The position numbers and the translations under genes were made by a program. A DNA stretch of 64,000 nucleotides, taken from positions 248,001-312,000 of the forward strand of contig NZ_JAGXJN010000001.1 of the NCBI RefSeq assembly GCF_019091455.1, given 5' to 3'. Below are positions 16,981-24,616 of this stretch, piece by piece. Positions within the stretch are counted from its first letter, which is position 1; every line of letters begins with the position of its first letter. This stretch comes from Chitinophaga sp. GbtcB8 (lineage in GTDB: Bacteria; Bacteroidota; Bacteroidia; Chitinophagales; Chitinophagaceae). Below the pieces are notes generated by a model. That model was not told the origin of the DNA. It was given only the letters and a program-made list of their open reading frames with translations, and did not search any database.

Positions 16981-18120
16981 ATGCAGGACAAACTGTATCT
17001 CTCTCAATTAGAAAAACATTACCATACTTATCTTCAGCAGCTGATTAATGAGAGAGAATTTACACCTGTTATTTTGCGGGGTGGCCTGAAAAAACCAGAT
17101 TCATGGGAAGTACTGGAACAATCCGTGCAATGCTTTCAACGATACGAAAAAAAAACGGGTACTCATGGCTGGACTATCCAATGGGAAGAATGGAACAGCA
17201 AAAAACTAAATAAACAGCGTTGGCCGGCTCAGATCCGGGTGGATCATGAAAAAGACTATCTGACTTTACTGAAAAAAGAAAAAGAGGTCACAAGATTCAA
17301 AGAACAATTATTGATCCTCATTCAATGGAATCCCAACATCCGCCCCTGGCTTGCCAAGCGGCCAGGCAAAGTACTGGAACTGGAAAATGACTGGAAAGGT
17401 CTCTGTGCAGTTATCGATTATCTTTACAACAACGCGCTTCATGAGCATTACCTTCGTGGGTTACCGGTTCCGGTACATACAAAGTTTATCAGCAAATACC
17501 AGGCAACTATTCTCTCTTTAGTAAGGCACCTGCATCCCGGCATCTGCAAACAAGACAGCGGTAACCTGGAAACCGTTTTGGGACTACGCCTGAAACCCTT
17601 CCTGTTTCCCACACGCTGGCTGGATATCTCCTTACAACAAAGTCTTCTTCCCAACATGGAATTCATTGGTCTTACACAGGAATCATTACAGGCACTCAAC
17701 TGGCCCATCAAAGAAATATGGATTGTGGAAAATGAAACTACACTGTATATGCTGCCACCAAGACCCAATGCACTTGCCATCTGCTCAGAAGGTTATGCGC
17801 TCACCGGATTAAGCGATATTCCTATGTTACATCGGGCCAATCTGTATTATTGGAGTGATATGGATGAAGATGGATATAATTTGCTGAGTATGTTCCGAAC
17901 ACTTTATCCACATGCAAAAAGCATATTCATGAATGAAACATGTTTTGGTCTCCATGAACCGGAAGCCGAACGCCAACCGGAGAAATACAAAAGACAAGCC
18001 CCTATTCATCTCACCAATACAGAAGTAAACACCTATAACCGGCTAATGTTATTACAAGGCCGGATCGAACAGGAAAAACTAAAACTATCTTATGTTATGG
18101 ACATCATATCTATGATGTAA
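16981..18120 (+). CDS. jetD: Wadjet nuclease JetD (DUF3322/DUF2220, Toprim-like)
   Basis: A 379-residue protein with an N-terminal DUF3322-like part (about 1-180) and a C-terminal DUF2220/Toprim-like nuclease domain. Metal-binding acidic residues are visible: Glu250 and Glu252 in WIVENETT and the D293-M-D295-E-D297-G motif in YWSDMDEDGYNLL. This is the equivalent of the catalytic GDID..G motif of JetD. It cleaves circular DNA after loop extrusion by JetABC. The start is 17 bases after jetC. The C-terminus (MLLQGRIEQEKL) matches the family's usual end. No fifth gene belongs to the operon; the next 190 bases on the plus strand hold no recognised gene. Confidence 0.93.
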   Translation: MQDKLYLSQLEKHYHTYLQQLINEREFTPVILRGGLKKPDSWEVLEQSVQCFQRYEKKTGTHGWTIQWEEWNSKKLNKQRWPAQIRVDHEKDYLTLLKKEKEVTRFKEQLLILIQWNPNIRPWLAKRPGKVLELENDWKGLCAVIDYLYNNALHEHYLRGLPVPVHTKFISKYQATILSLVRHLHPGICKQDSGNLETVLGLRLKPFLFPTRWLDISLQQSLLPNMEFIGLTQESLQALNWPIKEIWIVENETTLYMLPPRPNALAICSEGYALTGLSDIPMLHRANLYYWSDMDEDGYNLLSMFRTLYPHAKSIFMNETCFGLHEPEAERQPEKYKRQAPIHLTNTEVNTYNRLMLLQGRIEQEKLKLSYVMDIISMM

Positions 18121-18310
18121 ATAAATATCCAAGCCCTGAAAAAGGCCTAACCTTTCCATAGTCAGCGTATCTGGCTGTGTAAAGCCGGTAATGTCAGGGT
18201 ATTTTGATATTTTACCTAACCTATACTCCGGCAAAAAGTCAGCCGTTATCTTGGCTTGATTTGTTGGAAACATTGAAGACTCCTATTCGGATCTATCATA
18301 AAAATCATAA

Positions 18311-18691
18311 TTAAGGTTTTAAATTTGTCATAAAGGTCAATGTATCAAAGTATAAGGTCAGGGATTTTAGTTTTCCTTTTTCAACGGTCCAGTTTTCCGA
18401 AACATTTCCATTGATCTGAACGCCGTTTGGAAATATAAAATCGTAGTTTCCGATAACGCTTGCTTTGTCGTCTTCTACAATCATTTGTTTTACACGCATT
18501 GCATCAAAGCGCTGAGAAAATCGTTTAATGATCTCAATATAGGCTTGCTTTCCTACGACCGGCTTAATATTGTTCATGTCTCCGCCAACATATTCAAAGT
18601 CGTCTGCAATTACGCTTTCCCAATCCGATTTTTCTGCAAATCCCCTGTAATAGGTTTCCAATAGTTGTTTGGTCTGTGCTGATTTTTCCAT
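18311..18691 (-). CDS. SnoaL/NTF2-like protein
   Basis: A 126-residue protein with the cone-shaped NTF2/SnoaL-like fold signature. An N-terminal helix (KQLLETYYRGFAEKSDWESV) is followed by FEYVGGD, then GKQAYIEIIKRF, and alternating strands such as ASVIGNYDFIFPNG and NVSENWTVEKGKL. Such proteins bind small hydrophobic ligands or act as small isomerases or hydrolases. No catalytic set is clear. It is divergent from an HxlR regulator, and the intergenic region holds two copies of TTGCAAAACGCAA. Control by that regulator is likely. Confidence 0.75.
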   Translation of the reverse strand: MEKSAQTKQLLETYYRGFAEKSDWESVIADDFEYVGGDMNNIKPVVGKQAYIEIIKRFSQRFDAMRVKQMIVEDDKASVIGNYDFIFPNGVQINGNVSENWTVEKGKLKSLTLYFDTLTFMTNLKP

Positions 18692-18723
18692 TGTTTATAT
18701 TTTTTAAGTTTATAAATTTGTTG

Positions 18724-18770
18724 TTGCAAAACGCAAGAACCAAATTTATAAAAGATATTGCAAAACGCAA
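18724..18770. promoter_or_regulatory. Two TTGCAAAACGCAA operator-like repeats
   Basis: The identical 13-mer TTGCAAAACGCAA occurs at 18724-18736 and 18758-18770, start points 34 bp apart. Each is a dyad (GTTGC-N5-GCAAC, one mismatch per copy at the outer base). They fill the gap between the divergent SnoaL and HxlR genes and are likely HxlR binding sites. The second lies 11 bases before the HxlR ATG. Confidence 0.6.
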
Positions 18771-18781
18771 CAACTTTTTTT

Positions 18782-19189
18782 ATGGAAAAATTCAGGTCAG
18801 ATTGTCCGATCAGTTGTTCCCTTGATGTATTTGGGGACAAATGGTCGCTATTAATAATCAGGGATATAATGTTGAGAAATAAAGTATCCTACAGCGAATT
18901 TTTAGGTTCGGAAGAGAAAATTGCTTCAAATATCCTGGTCAACAGGCTAACTGTTCTGGAAGCGGAGAATATACTTGTAAAAGAAGTGTCGCCTACAAAT
19001 AAGTCAAAGTTTGTATACAGCCTTACGCAGAAGGGTTTGGATCTATTGCCCATTGTTATAGAAATAATGGATTGGGGTGCAAAATACAATGCAAACTGTC
19101 CACGAAAAGAGATCGGCAAAAAGATCAAAAAGGATAAAGCTGCTGTTATTAAAGAGCTAAGCCAGTCTTTGAAATCAAAGATCAGGTAG
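18782..19189 (+). CDS. HxlR-family transcriptional regulator
   Basis: A 135-residue winged-helix regulator. CPISCSLDVFGDKWSLLIIRDIM near the N-terminus (read across Cys8 to Met30) is the HxlR signature. The recognition part is FLGSEEKIASNILVNRL and the wing follows (FVYSLTQKGLDLLPIV). I use ATG 18782, since the upstream TTG at 18758 lies inside an operator repeat. Cys residues near positions 8 and 12 are common in HxlR proteins that sense electrophiles or redox state. It probably controls itself and the divergent SnoaL gene. Its last 48 bases are repeated at 35260. Confidence 0.9.
   Translation: MEKFRSDCPISCSLDVFGDKWSLLIIRDIMLRNKVSYSEFLGSEEKIASNILVNRLTVLEAENILVKEVSPTNKSKFVYSLTQKGLDLLPIVIEIMDWGAKYNANCPRKEIGKKIKKDKAAVIKELSQSLKSKIR
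19142..19189 (+). repeat. 48-bp direct repeat, copy 1 (HxlR gene 3' end)
   Basis: These bases code AVIKELSQSLKSKIR plus stop. They match 35260-35307 at 44 of 48 positions on the same strand. All four differences are silent. The two copies bracket PUL 1. Confidence 0.85.
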
Positions 19190-19300
19190 TACAGGTGCTG
19201 ACCAACAAATTCAAACAGGTACACGATAGCCCCTCCCCAACTTTTTCCTGAACTACCTGACCATACAAATTGAGTTGTTTGGTAAATAAGCGCCAATAAT

Positions 19301-19339
19301 GCCAATACCTGCTACATATTGAATATAGCAGGTACTGGC
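19301..19339. terminator. Hairpin between HxlR gene and PUL 1
   Basis: GCCAATACCTGCTA at 19301-19314 pairs with 19326-19339 over 13 of 14 bases, with an 11-nt loop. It lies in the 205-bp gap between convergent genes; nothing else is recognised there. Confidence 0.6.
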
Positions 19340-19394
19340 AATTGTTAAATATAAATGGCATCCGGAATTAGCATAATTACCGCCATAGCCATGC

Positions 19395-22300
19395 TCACAG
19401 CAATATTTTCTTGCTGATCACATCAACTTTACCAAAAATTATAGTACCCGTGAAAATTCCGGGAGGTACATTTACCGGTTCTGTAAAAACATTTTTGCCT
19501 TTATTCAACCGTAGCTGACGTCTGATAATCGTACGCCCCATGATATCCCTCAGGGAAAAATCGCCCTGGCAGTCGGTATCTGAAAAAATGAATATAGTAA
19601 GCTGGTTACCCCTGGCAGAGAGTAAAAGGCTATTATTATCTCCTTTGACGGCCAGCTTTACTTTTTCTGACAGTATTTCGTGGCCCGTTCGGTCCATGGT
19701 TCTGATCTGGTAGCTGCTGGTTCCGGATAAAGGCCTGAGATCAGCGAAATCATGCATCTTTGTTGAAGAACCTGCAGTATCAGTTCTTACCTGGCCGATT
19801 GTAAATGGCATATGTGTTCCTTCGAACCGGAGCACCTCGAAATGCGAATCAGGGTTTTCATTAACAGCCTGCCATTTCAAAATCACCTGCTTACGGTTCA
19901 CATTTGCCTTCAATGCTGTAATCCGGGTTCCGGCAACCGGGACCACGCATGATGCTGATGCTGCTAGTAGTGTATCCTCACTTTCTGATGATCCGCTTAC
20001 CCATAATATGTCCTCTGTTGTGGAAGCTGTGGAACGGCCTATAGCCGTAGAACCGGTCGTTGTGTTTGATCCATTCGTGTATAATCTGAATGTGACCGTG
20101 GTACCGCCGGGAAGATTTTGTAACGCTGTAATCCCTGAAAGATCCACGTGTGGCATAAATTCACCTTCCGTATTAACTGCAATCGCTAAGGTAAACGGGT
20201 TATCGGCTTTATAAAAATCAGTGCCGTTGAGACTATACTTCCAATAATAAACTTTAGCTCCGCCACCTGTTGCACGGATCTTAAAGTCCAGGCCATTTAA
20301 ACTTATTTTCCGCCCGGTTTGAGCGGTTATGCTAAAACCAAAATACATATTATTGGCAATGGCGATAGCTGTATCTGCCAGATTGGAGCTTGACGGTGTT
20401 GTTGTTAAGGAAGCAAATGCCCTTGCAAGCCCGGTGGGGTTTAAACCGGCGCCACGAACCAGGGGTGTGGCAGTAACAGCACTATTTATTGTGGTCGGTG
20501 TAACATCCGTCTCGTTTCCTGCTTTTGCCGGCGTAGCTAACTGCCAGGCTACTAATTTTTCAGGCGCAATGACCACTGTGGAATTTCCATTCACTGTAAG
20601 CACATAATCTGTGGTGCTGGATGTAGCCGATCGCCCAAATGCTGTAGTGCCGGTGCTTGTGTTAGAACCGTTCGTATACATCCGGAAATAAACTGTTTCT
20701 CCTGCAGGTATATCCTGCAAAACCCCGATGCCGGATAGATCTACCGGCGGTTGTGTGTCCCCTTCATCAGCAGTGGCTGCTGACAGCACCCGCGGATTAG
20801 CGATCTTTTCAAAATTTAGCCCGTCAAGACTATATTTCCAGTAGAAGACTTTTGCACCGCCGGGTGTCACCCTTAACTTATAATTTATGTCACTAAGGGA
20901 TACTTTATATCCGGGTTTAATTCCAATATTAAAGGCATAATACATCTCCTGCGAAATTGCTTCTGCAGTATCCGTAACAGCCGGTGTAGTTGGTACGCTT
21001 GTTAAAGAAACAAAGGTACGGTGCAGCACAAATGGTGCTCCTGTGGAATCAGTCGCCCTTAAACCGGCGCCCCGCTGTAAAAGACCAACATTTAAGGAAG
21101 AATCAATAAGAGAAGCCGCAGCGGAAGCTTCACCTCCGGTTCTTAAGGGTGTAGCAAATTGCCAGGCAGCCAGCTTCTTTGTGCTAACCGTGTCTTCAAC
21201 AATACCACCTACAGAAAGTGCATAATCATCTGCTGTACCAGGACTTGAGACGCCGATACCCGCTATGTCTGAATTATTATCCATCCCATTAACGTATAAT
21301 CTGAAATAGACCGTCTTATCCGAACCTATATGCTGCAATTCGGGATAAGCTGACAGATCGATCGTTGCCTGTGAGGTTGATTGAGCAGCATTAAATAAAT
21401 AGGATTTTGCCAGGTACCTGAAGTTTACACCATCGAGGCTATATTTCCAGTACCACAGCTTCAAGGTTGGCCCGGTGGACATAAGCTTCGCATCAATCGT
21501 GGACAACGAGATCTTTTGTGATGCCTTTGGCTTTACTGTGAACTGAAAGTACAGGTTATTATTGATTGCCACCGTAGTGTCGGAGGCATAGAGCGTTGAT
21601 GCAACCGAGGCAGCGGCGCCAAAGCCGCCTGGCAGCGATATACTCCCTGAAGACCCGCTCACCGTTTTGAAACCAGCTCCCCTGGTTAATGAGGAAATGT
21701 TCACGGCTGCATTGTTTATGCTGGAATTAGCGGAAACTTCCGCACCTGTACTGGCAGGACTTGCAAATTGCCAGCCCAGCAACGGTATAGTTTTTTCAGG
21801 AGAGCCCGCATTCCTACGTTTATAAATGGTAAAATCATCGATATCTAACCGCCCGTTGTTAGCGGTTCCTAATCCAAATTTATTGATCCTGAAACGTACA
21901 TTCCCGGGAATGTCCATTATAAAAGTGGCTTGCTGCTTATTCAGCTGGTGAGTTGAAATTACCGGCCCTATGGCCGTCCAGGTAAGTCCCTGGTTCGTTG
22001 AATATTCCAGCTGCCATTTCGATACGCTATCGGTAGCATAGGTACTATGCTGCAGCGTGACCCTTGAAGCGCCTTCCGTAACATCGAAGTTCATTTGTAA
22101 GTAGGCAGGCACCGTGTTACGATCAATGATCCTCACCCCATAGCTTCCGCTCGTAGGTTTATCATTCGCTGAGCTTCCGCCGATAATTGCGTTGTTCAAT
22201 GTCCAGGTTCCTGTCCTGAAAACAACATCACCACTTGCGTAAGAAGATTTTACCGGATCAGGGTTTTCGAAGTCTTCCGGAAATTGCCGGTATAATTCTC

Positions 22301-23132
22301 CTAAATCATTTTCCTTTTGGCCAAGGATCGTCATCACGGCATAATGATCTGAAGCGGTATGGCTATTAAAAAGATCCAGTAATACATCATGCTCATAGGC
22401 TTTCCACGTACTGGTCGCAAAAACATAATCGACTATCGTTCTGTCCCTTCTGTCAATATTAAAACCATTTCCGGTTCCCCGTTCTTTCTCATGATCAATC
22501 ACTGCAAGGTTTTTCGTATCCTTTAACAATACGGAATTATTTAAGGTAATATAATTCGGGTCCCATTGGGTGGTATTAAGATCGCCCATAAACAAAGTGG
22601 GAGTAGTACCCGCAATTTCATTGATCTTTTGTAAGATCAATTGAACACTATTCGTCCGGGCAACAGTTCCGACATGGTCAAAATGTGAACAAAACACATA
22701 AAAATCCAGATCCGTTACCTGGTCAGTGAATTTAGCCCATATGCACATACGCGCAAATTTGGCATCCCATCCCTTTCCGGGAACATCCGGCGTTTCTGAT
22801 AAATAGAAATGTCCATGTGACTGAAGCGTTAACCGTTGTGTATTATAGAGCAAGCCAACCTGAATACCAGCGTCAAAACCAATGCTGTCAAATCTTGGCA
22901 GCGTATCGATCAGGTAACCGGCCATAGATGGCAATGTTTCCTGGAGCCCGACAATATCCGGCTGGTACTTTTCAAACTGGGAAACGACCATTAATTTCCG
23001 GTCAGCCCATAAATTTCCAACGTCTGTAGCATTATCGCCTCTTAAATTGTAAGTTATGACATTAAGATGCTGAGCTTTTGCTGTAACTCCCCACAGAGAG
23101 GTCAGCAAAAGGATTGAGATCAAATACTTCAT
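19395..23132 (-). CDS. T9SS-exported EEP-family phosphatase/nuclease with three internal repeats
   Basis: A 1245-residue multidomain protein. A signal peptide (1-20, ending VTAKA) precedes an endonuclease/exonuclease/phosphatase domain (about 22-272). Hallmarks are Asn29 in ITYNLRGDN, Glu65 in GLQET, FMGDLNTTQWDP and ASDHYAV. A beta-sandwich-like segment follows (about 290-440). Then come three modules of about 200 residues (roughly 447-650, 651-857, 858-1050). Each opens with L.WQ.A.P...G.E and contains YWKYSLDG or YWKYSLNG, then VYFRLY.NG or a close variant. A C-terminal T9SS-type sorting domain ends VDVISKKILL. It is the last gene of PUL 1, 31 bases after the six-hairpin glycosidase. EEP phosphatases occur with GH92 genes in some mannan loci, so glycan dephosphorylation is a reasonable guess; nuclease or sphingomyelinase activity is possible. 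Confidence 0.82.
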   Translation of the reverse strand: MKYLISILLLTSLWGVTAKAQHLNVITYNLRGDNATDVGNLWADRKLMVVSQFEKYQPDIVGLQETLPSMAGYLIDTLPRFDSIGFDAGIQVGLLYNTQRLTLQSHGHFYLSETPDVPGKGWDAKFARMCIWAKFTDQVTDLDFYVFCSHFDHVGTVARTNSVQLILQKINEIAGTTPTLFMGDLNTTQWDPNYITLNNSVLLKDTKNLAVIDHEKERGTGNGFNIDRRDRTIVDYVFATSTWKAYEHDVLLDLFNSHTASDHYAVMTILGQKENDLGELYRQFPEDFENPDPVKSSYASGDVVFRTGTWTLNNAIIGGSSANDKPTSGSYGVRIIDRNTVPAYLQMNFDVTEGASRVTLQHSTYATDSVSKWQLEYSTNQGLTWTAIGPVISTHQLNKQQATFIMDIPGNVRFRINKFGLGTANNGRLDIDDFTIYKRRNAGSPEKTIPLLGWQFASPASTGAEVSANSSINNAAVNISSLTRGAGFKTVSGSSGSISLPGGFGAAASVASTLYASDTTVAINNNLYFQFTVKPKASQKISLSTIDAKLMSTGPTLKLWYWKYSLDGVNFRYLAKSYLFNAAQSTSQATIDLSAYPELQHIGSDKTVYFRLYVNGMDNNSDIAGIGVSSPGTADDYALSVGGIVEDTVSTKKLAAWQFATPLRTGGEASAAASLIDSSLNVGLLQRGAGLRATDSTGAPFVLHRTFVSLTSVPTTPAVTDTAEAISQEMYYAFNIGIKPGYKVSLSDINYKLRVTPGGAKVFYWKYSLDGLNFEKIANPRVLSAATADEGDTQPPVDLSGIGVLQDIPAGETVYFRMYTNGSNTSTGTTAFGRSATSSTTDYVLTVNGNSTVVIAPEKLVAWQLATPAKAGNETDVTPTTINSAVTATPLVRGAGLNPTGLARAFASLTTTPSSSNLADTAIAIANNMYFGFSITAQTGRKISLNGLDFKIRATGGGAKVYYWKYSLNGTDFYKADNPFTLAIAVNTEGEFMPHVDLSGITALQNLPGGTTVTFRLYTNGSNTTTGSTAIGRSTASTTEDILWVSGSSESEDTLLAASASCVVPVAGTRITALKANVNRKQVILKWQAVNENPDSHFEVLRFEGTHMPFTIGQVRTDTAGSSTKMHDFADLRPLSGTSSYQIRTMDRTGHEILSEKVKLAVKGDNNSLLLSARGNQLTIFIFSDTDCQGDFSLRDIMGRTIIRRQLRLNKGKNVFTEPVNVPPGIFTGTIIFGKVDVISKKILL

Positions 23133-23163
23133 GGTTTAGTGATTTAAAACAAGGGAAATATTC

Positions 23164-24585
23164 TTAATCCAGATCGACTACAATATTTTGATTACCTGTT
23201 GCAGTGCTGCTTATCTTAAGATCTTTTTGTTTTGCGCCGTTTATCGTGAAAGATGACACGTGATTTCCTTTTCCCTTAACGGTCACGTTGATCATGGCTT
23301 TTCGATAGGGAATGGACGTAATGCTTAAAGAGTGAATGCCGTCAGGCAGATACGGCCTTATATATAGATCATCATTTGTGAATTTAAATCCCAACAGGCC
23401 ATTGAACACCATACGCAGATAAGCCGTAGCCGACCATGTTTGATTTTTAAATGATGGCCAGTGAATGTCTTTCTCCGTTTTTCTGCGTTGCCAGCCACCA
23501 TCAGGTACGCCTGAATCAGCATTATAAATTTCACGGAAGTTATAATTACCCTTGTCTTCATCCAGGGCCAAATGGGTCAAATTGTTTAACTCGGCTGTGA
23601 AGATGTCATAGTTCTTTGTGGTGAGGGCTGCATCAGCAAAAAAACCGTTCACCATTGGCCAGATCACTACATTGTGCCTGCCGGGCTTTTCTGCATCATA
23701 CCGTGCAAAGGCAGGTGAAACAGAAGGAATGCCATGCGCTGAAGTAGCTGCTGCTTTTATCACACCGGCTGCTTGTTGTGGATCAACAATGCCGGATAAT
23801 ACAGCCAGGGAGATACCCAGGGCTTCCTGTGAACGATCAACGTTTCCCTGGCTATCGATCAGGTAGTAAAATTTATTCTCCTGAGCGTTGTAAAGATATT
23901 TCAGGATCTGTGCTTTCAGTGCCGATGCTCGTTGATCGTAAGTATGCTGCTGTCCATCTTTCAGCAGGCCGCTCATTTCTGAAAGAGCCTTATAAGCGCC
24001 AAAATAAACTGCGTTAGTACTTAAACACTTGATGGTCTTTGATCTTTTATGGTCAAGCACAAAAGACGAATTGTTCAGGCTATCATATACAGATGCGGGA
24101 TAGCCGGCTATCCCGTCATTAAACACGGAAGGTCCGGTAAACAATCCGTAGGCATGATCATAAGCACTTTGCTCCAGCTCTTTCATGGTGTTCCCGGCGC
24201 ACCGGTAAGCTTCTTTTAAAAACACACGGTCTCCGGTTACTTTATAGTGGTTTAGGGCTGCGAGGGTCCAAATGATCTTGTCCCAGTACTGGTGCCCGAT
24301 TGAATCCTTTTTCACCGTAACGCTCCATAATGAATTCACAGCCACGCGGGGCTTTAATAAACTTGCACAGCTCCATGAATTAATTGCAATATCCCTTGTC
24401 CATTCACCGCCATAATCACCTCCGGCAGCAAGTACTCCCCGCCTGACATTAATGTCTACGGTGTTCAAAGCAAGATTAAAAGCATCAACCAGCGCTGCGT
24501 TATTGGAGCTGATCTTTTGAGCATTTAACCTAAGCGGCGCCACAATGGTTATGAATAAAACTAAAGCGGAAAGTATGTTTCGCAT
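23164..24585 (-). CDS. Secreted six-hairpin (alpha/alpha)6 glycosidase, family unassigned
   Basis: A 473-residue protein with a signal peptide (1-22, ending RLNA). GGEWTRDIAINSW (about 57-69) resembles the first catalytic-face motif of (alpha/alpha)6-barrel glycosidases. Later blocks such as YWDKIIWTLAALNHY, CLSTNAVYFGAY, NVVIWPMVNGFFAD and TWSATAYLRMVFNGLLG are typical of six-hairpin enzymes related to GH63, GH15 and GH78. The signature motifs of GH125 are absent. The C-terminal 90 residues form a beta-sandwich (LYIRPYLPDGIHSL). It sits between GH92 and the EEP gene in PUL 1, so it may be an exo-acting mannosidase or glucosidase. Proposed catalytic residues include the Asp/Glu of EWTRD. The family could not be fixed by eye. 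Confidence 0.72.
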   Translation of the reverse strand: MRNILSALVLFITIVAPLRLNAQKISSNNAALVDAFNLALNTVDINVRRGVLAAGGDYGGEWTRDIAINSWSCASLLKPRVAVNSLWSVTVKKDSIGHQYWDKIIWTLAALNHYKVTGDRVFLKEAYRCAGNTMKELEQSAYDHAYGLFTGPSVFNDGIAGYPASVYDSLNNSSFVLDHKRSKTIKCLSTNAVYFGAYKALSEMSGLLKDGQQHTYDQRASALKAQILKYLYNAQENKFYYLIDSQGNVDRSQEALGISLAVLSGIVDPQQAAGVIKAAATSAHGIPSVSPAFARYDAEKPGRHNVVIWPMVNGFFADAALTTKNYDIFTAELNNLTHLALDEDKGNYNFREIYNADSGVPDGGWQRRKTEKDIHWPSFKNQTWSATAYLRMVFNGLLGFKFTNDDLYIRPYLPDGIHSLSITSIPYRKAMINVTVKGKGNHVSSFTINGAKQKDLKISSTATGNQNIVVDLD

Positions 24586-24616
24586 TATATTTTATGTTAT
24601 AGATTCTTTTAAAAAA

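Noticed and set aside
18085-18273. 62-residue minus-strand frame after jetD
   Set aside because: It overlaps the jetD end, has no recognised motif, and lies in a short gap; treated as non-coding.
11198-18310. Search for a repeat of the tRNA-Asp 3' end (att site) bounding the Wadjet operon
   Set aside because: No copy of CGGTCCG or the T-arm sequence was seen downstream of jetD, so site-specific integration is not supported.
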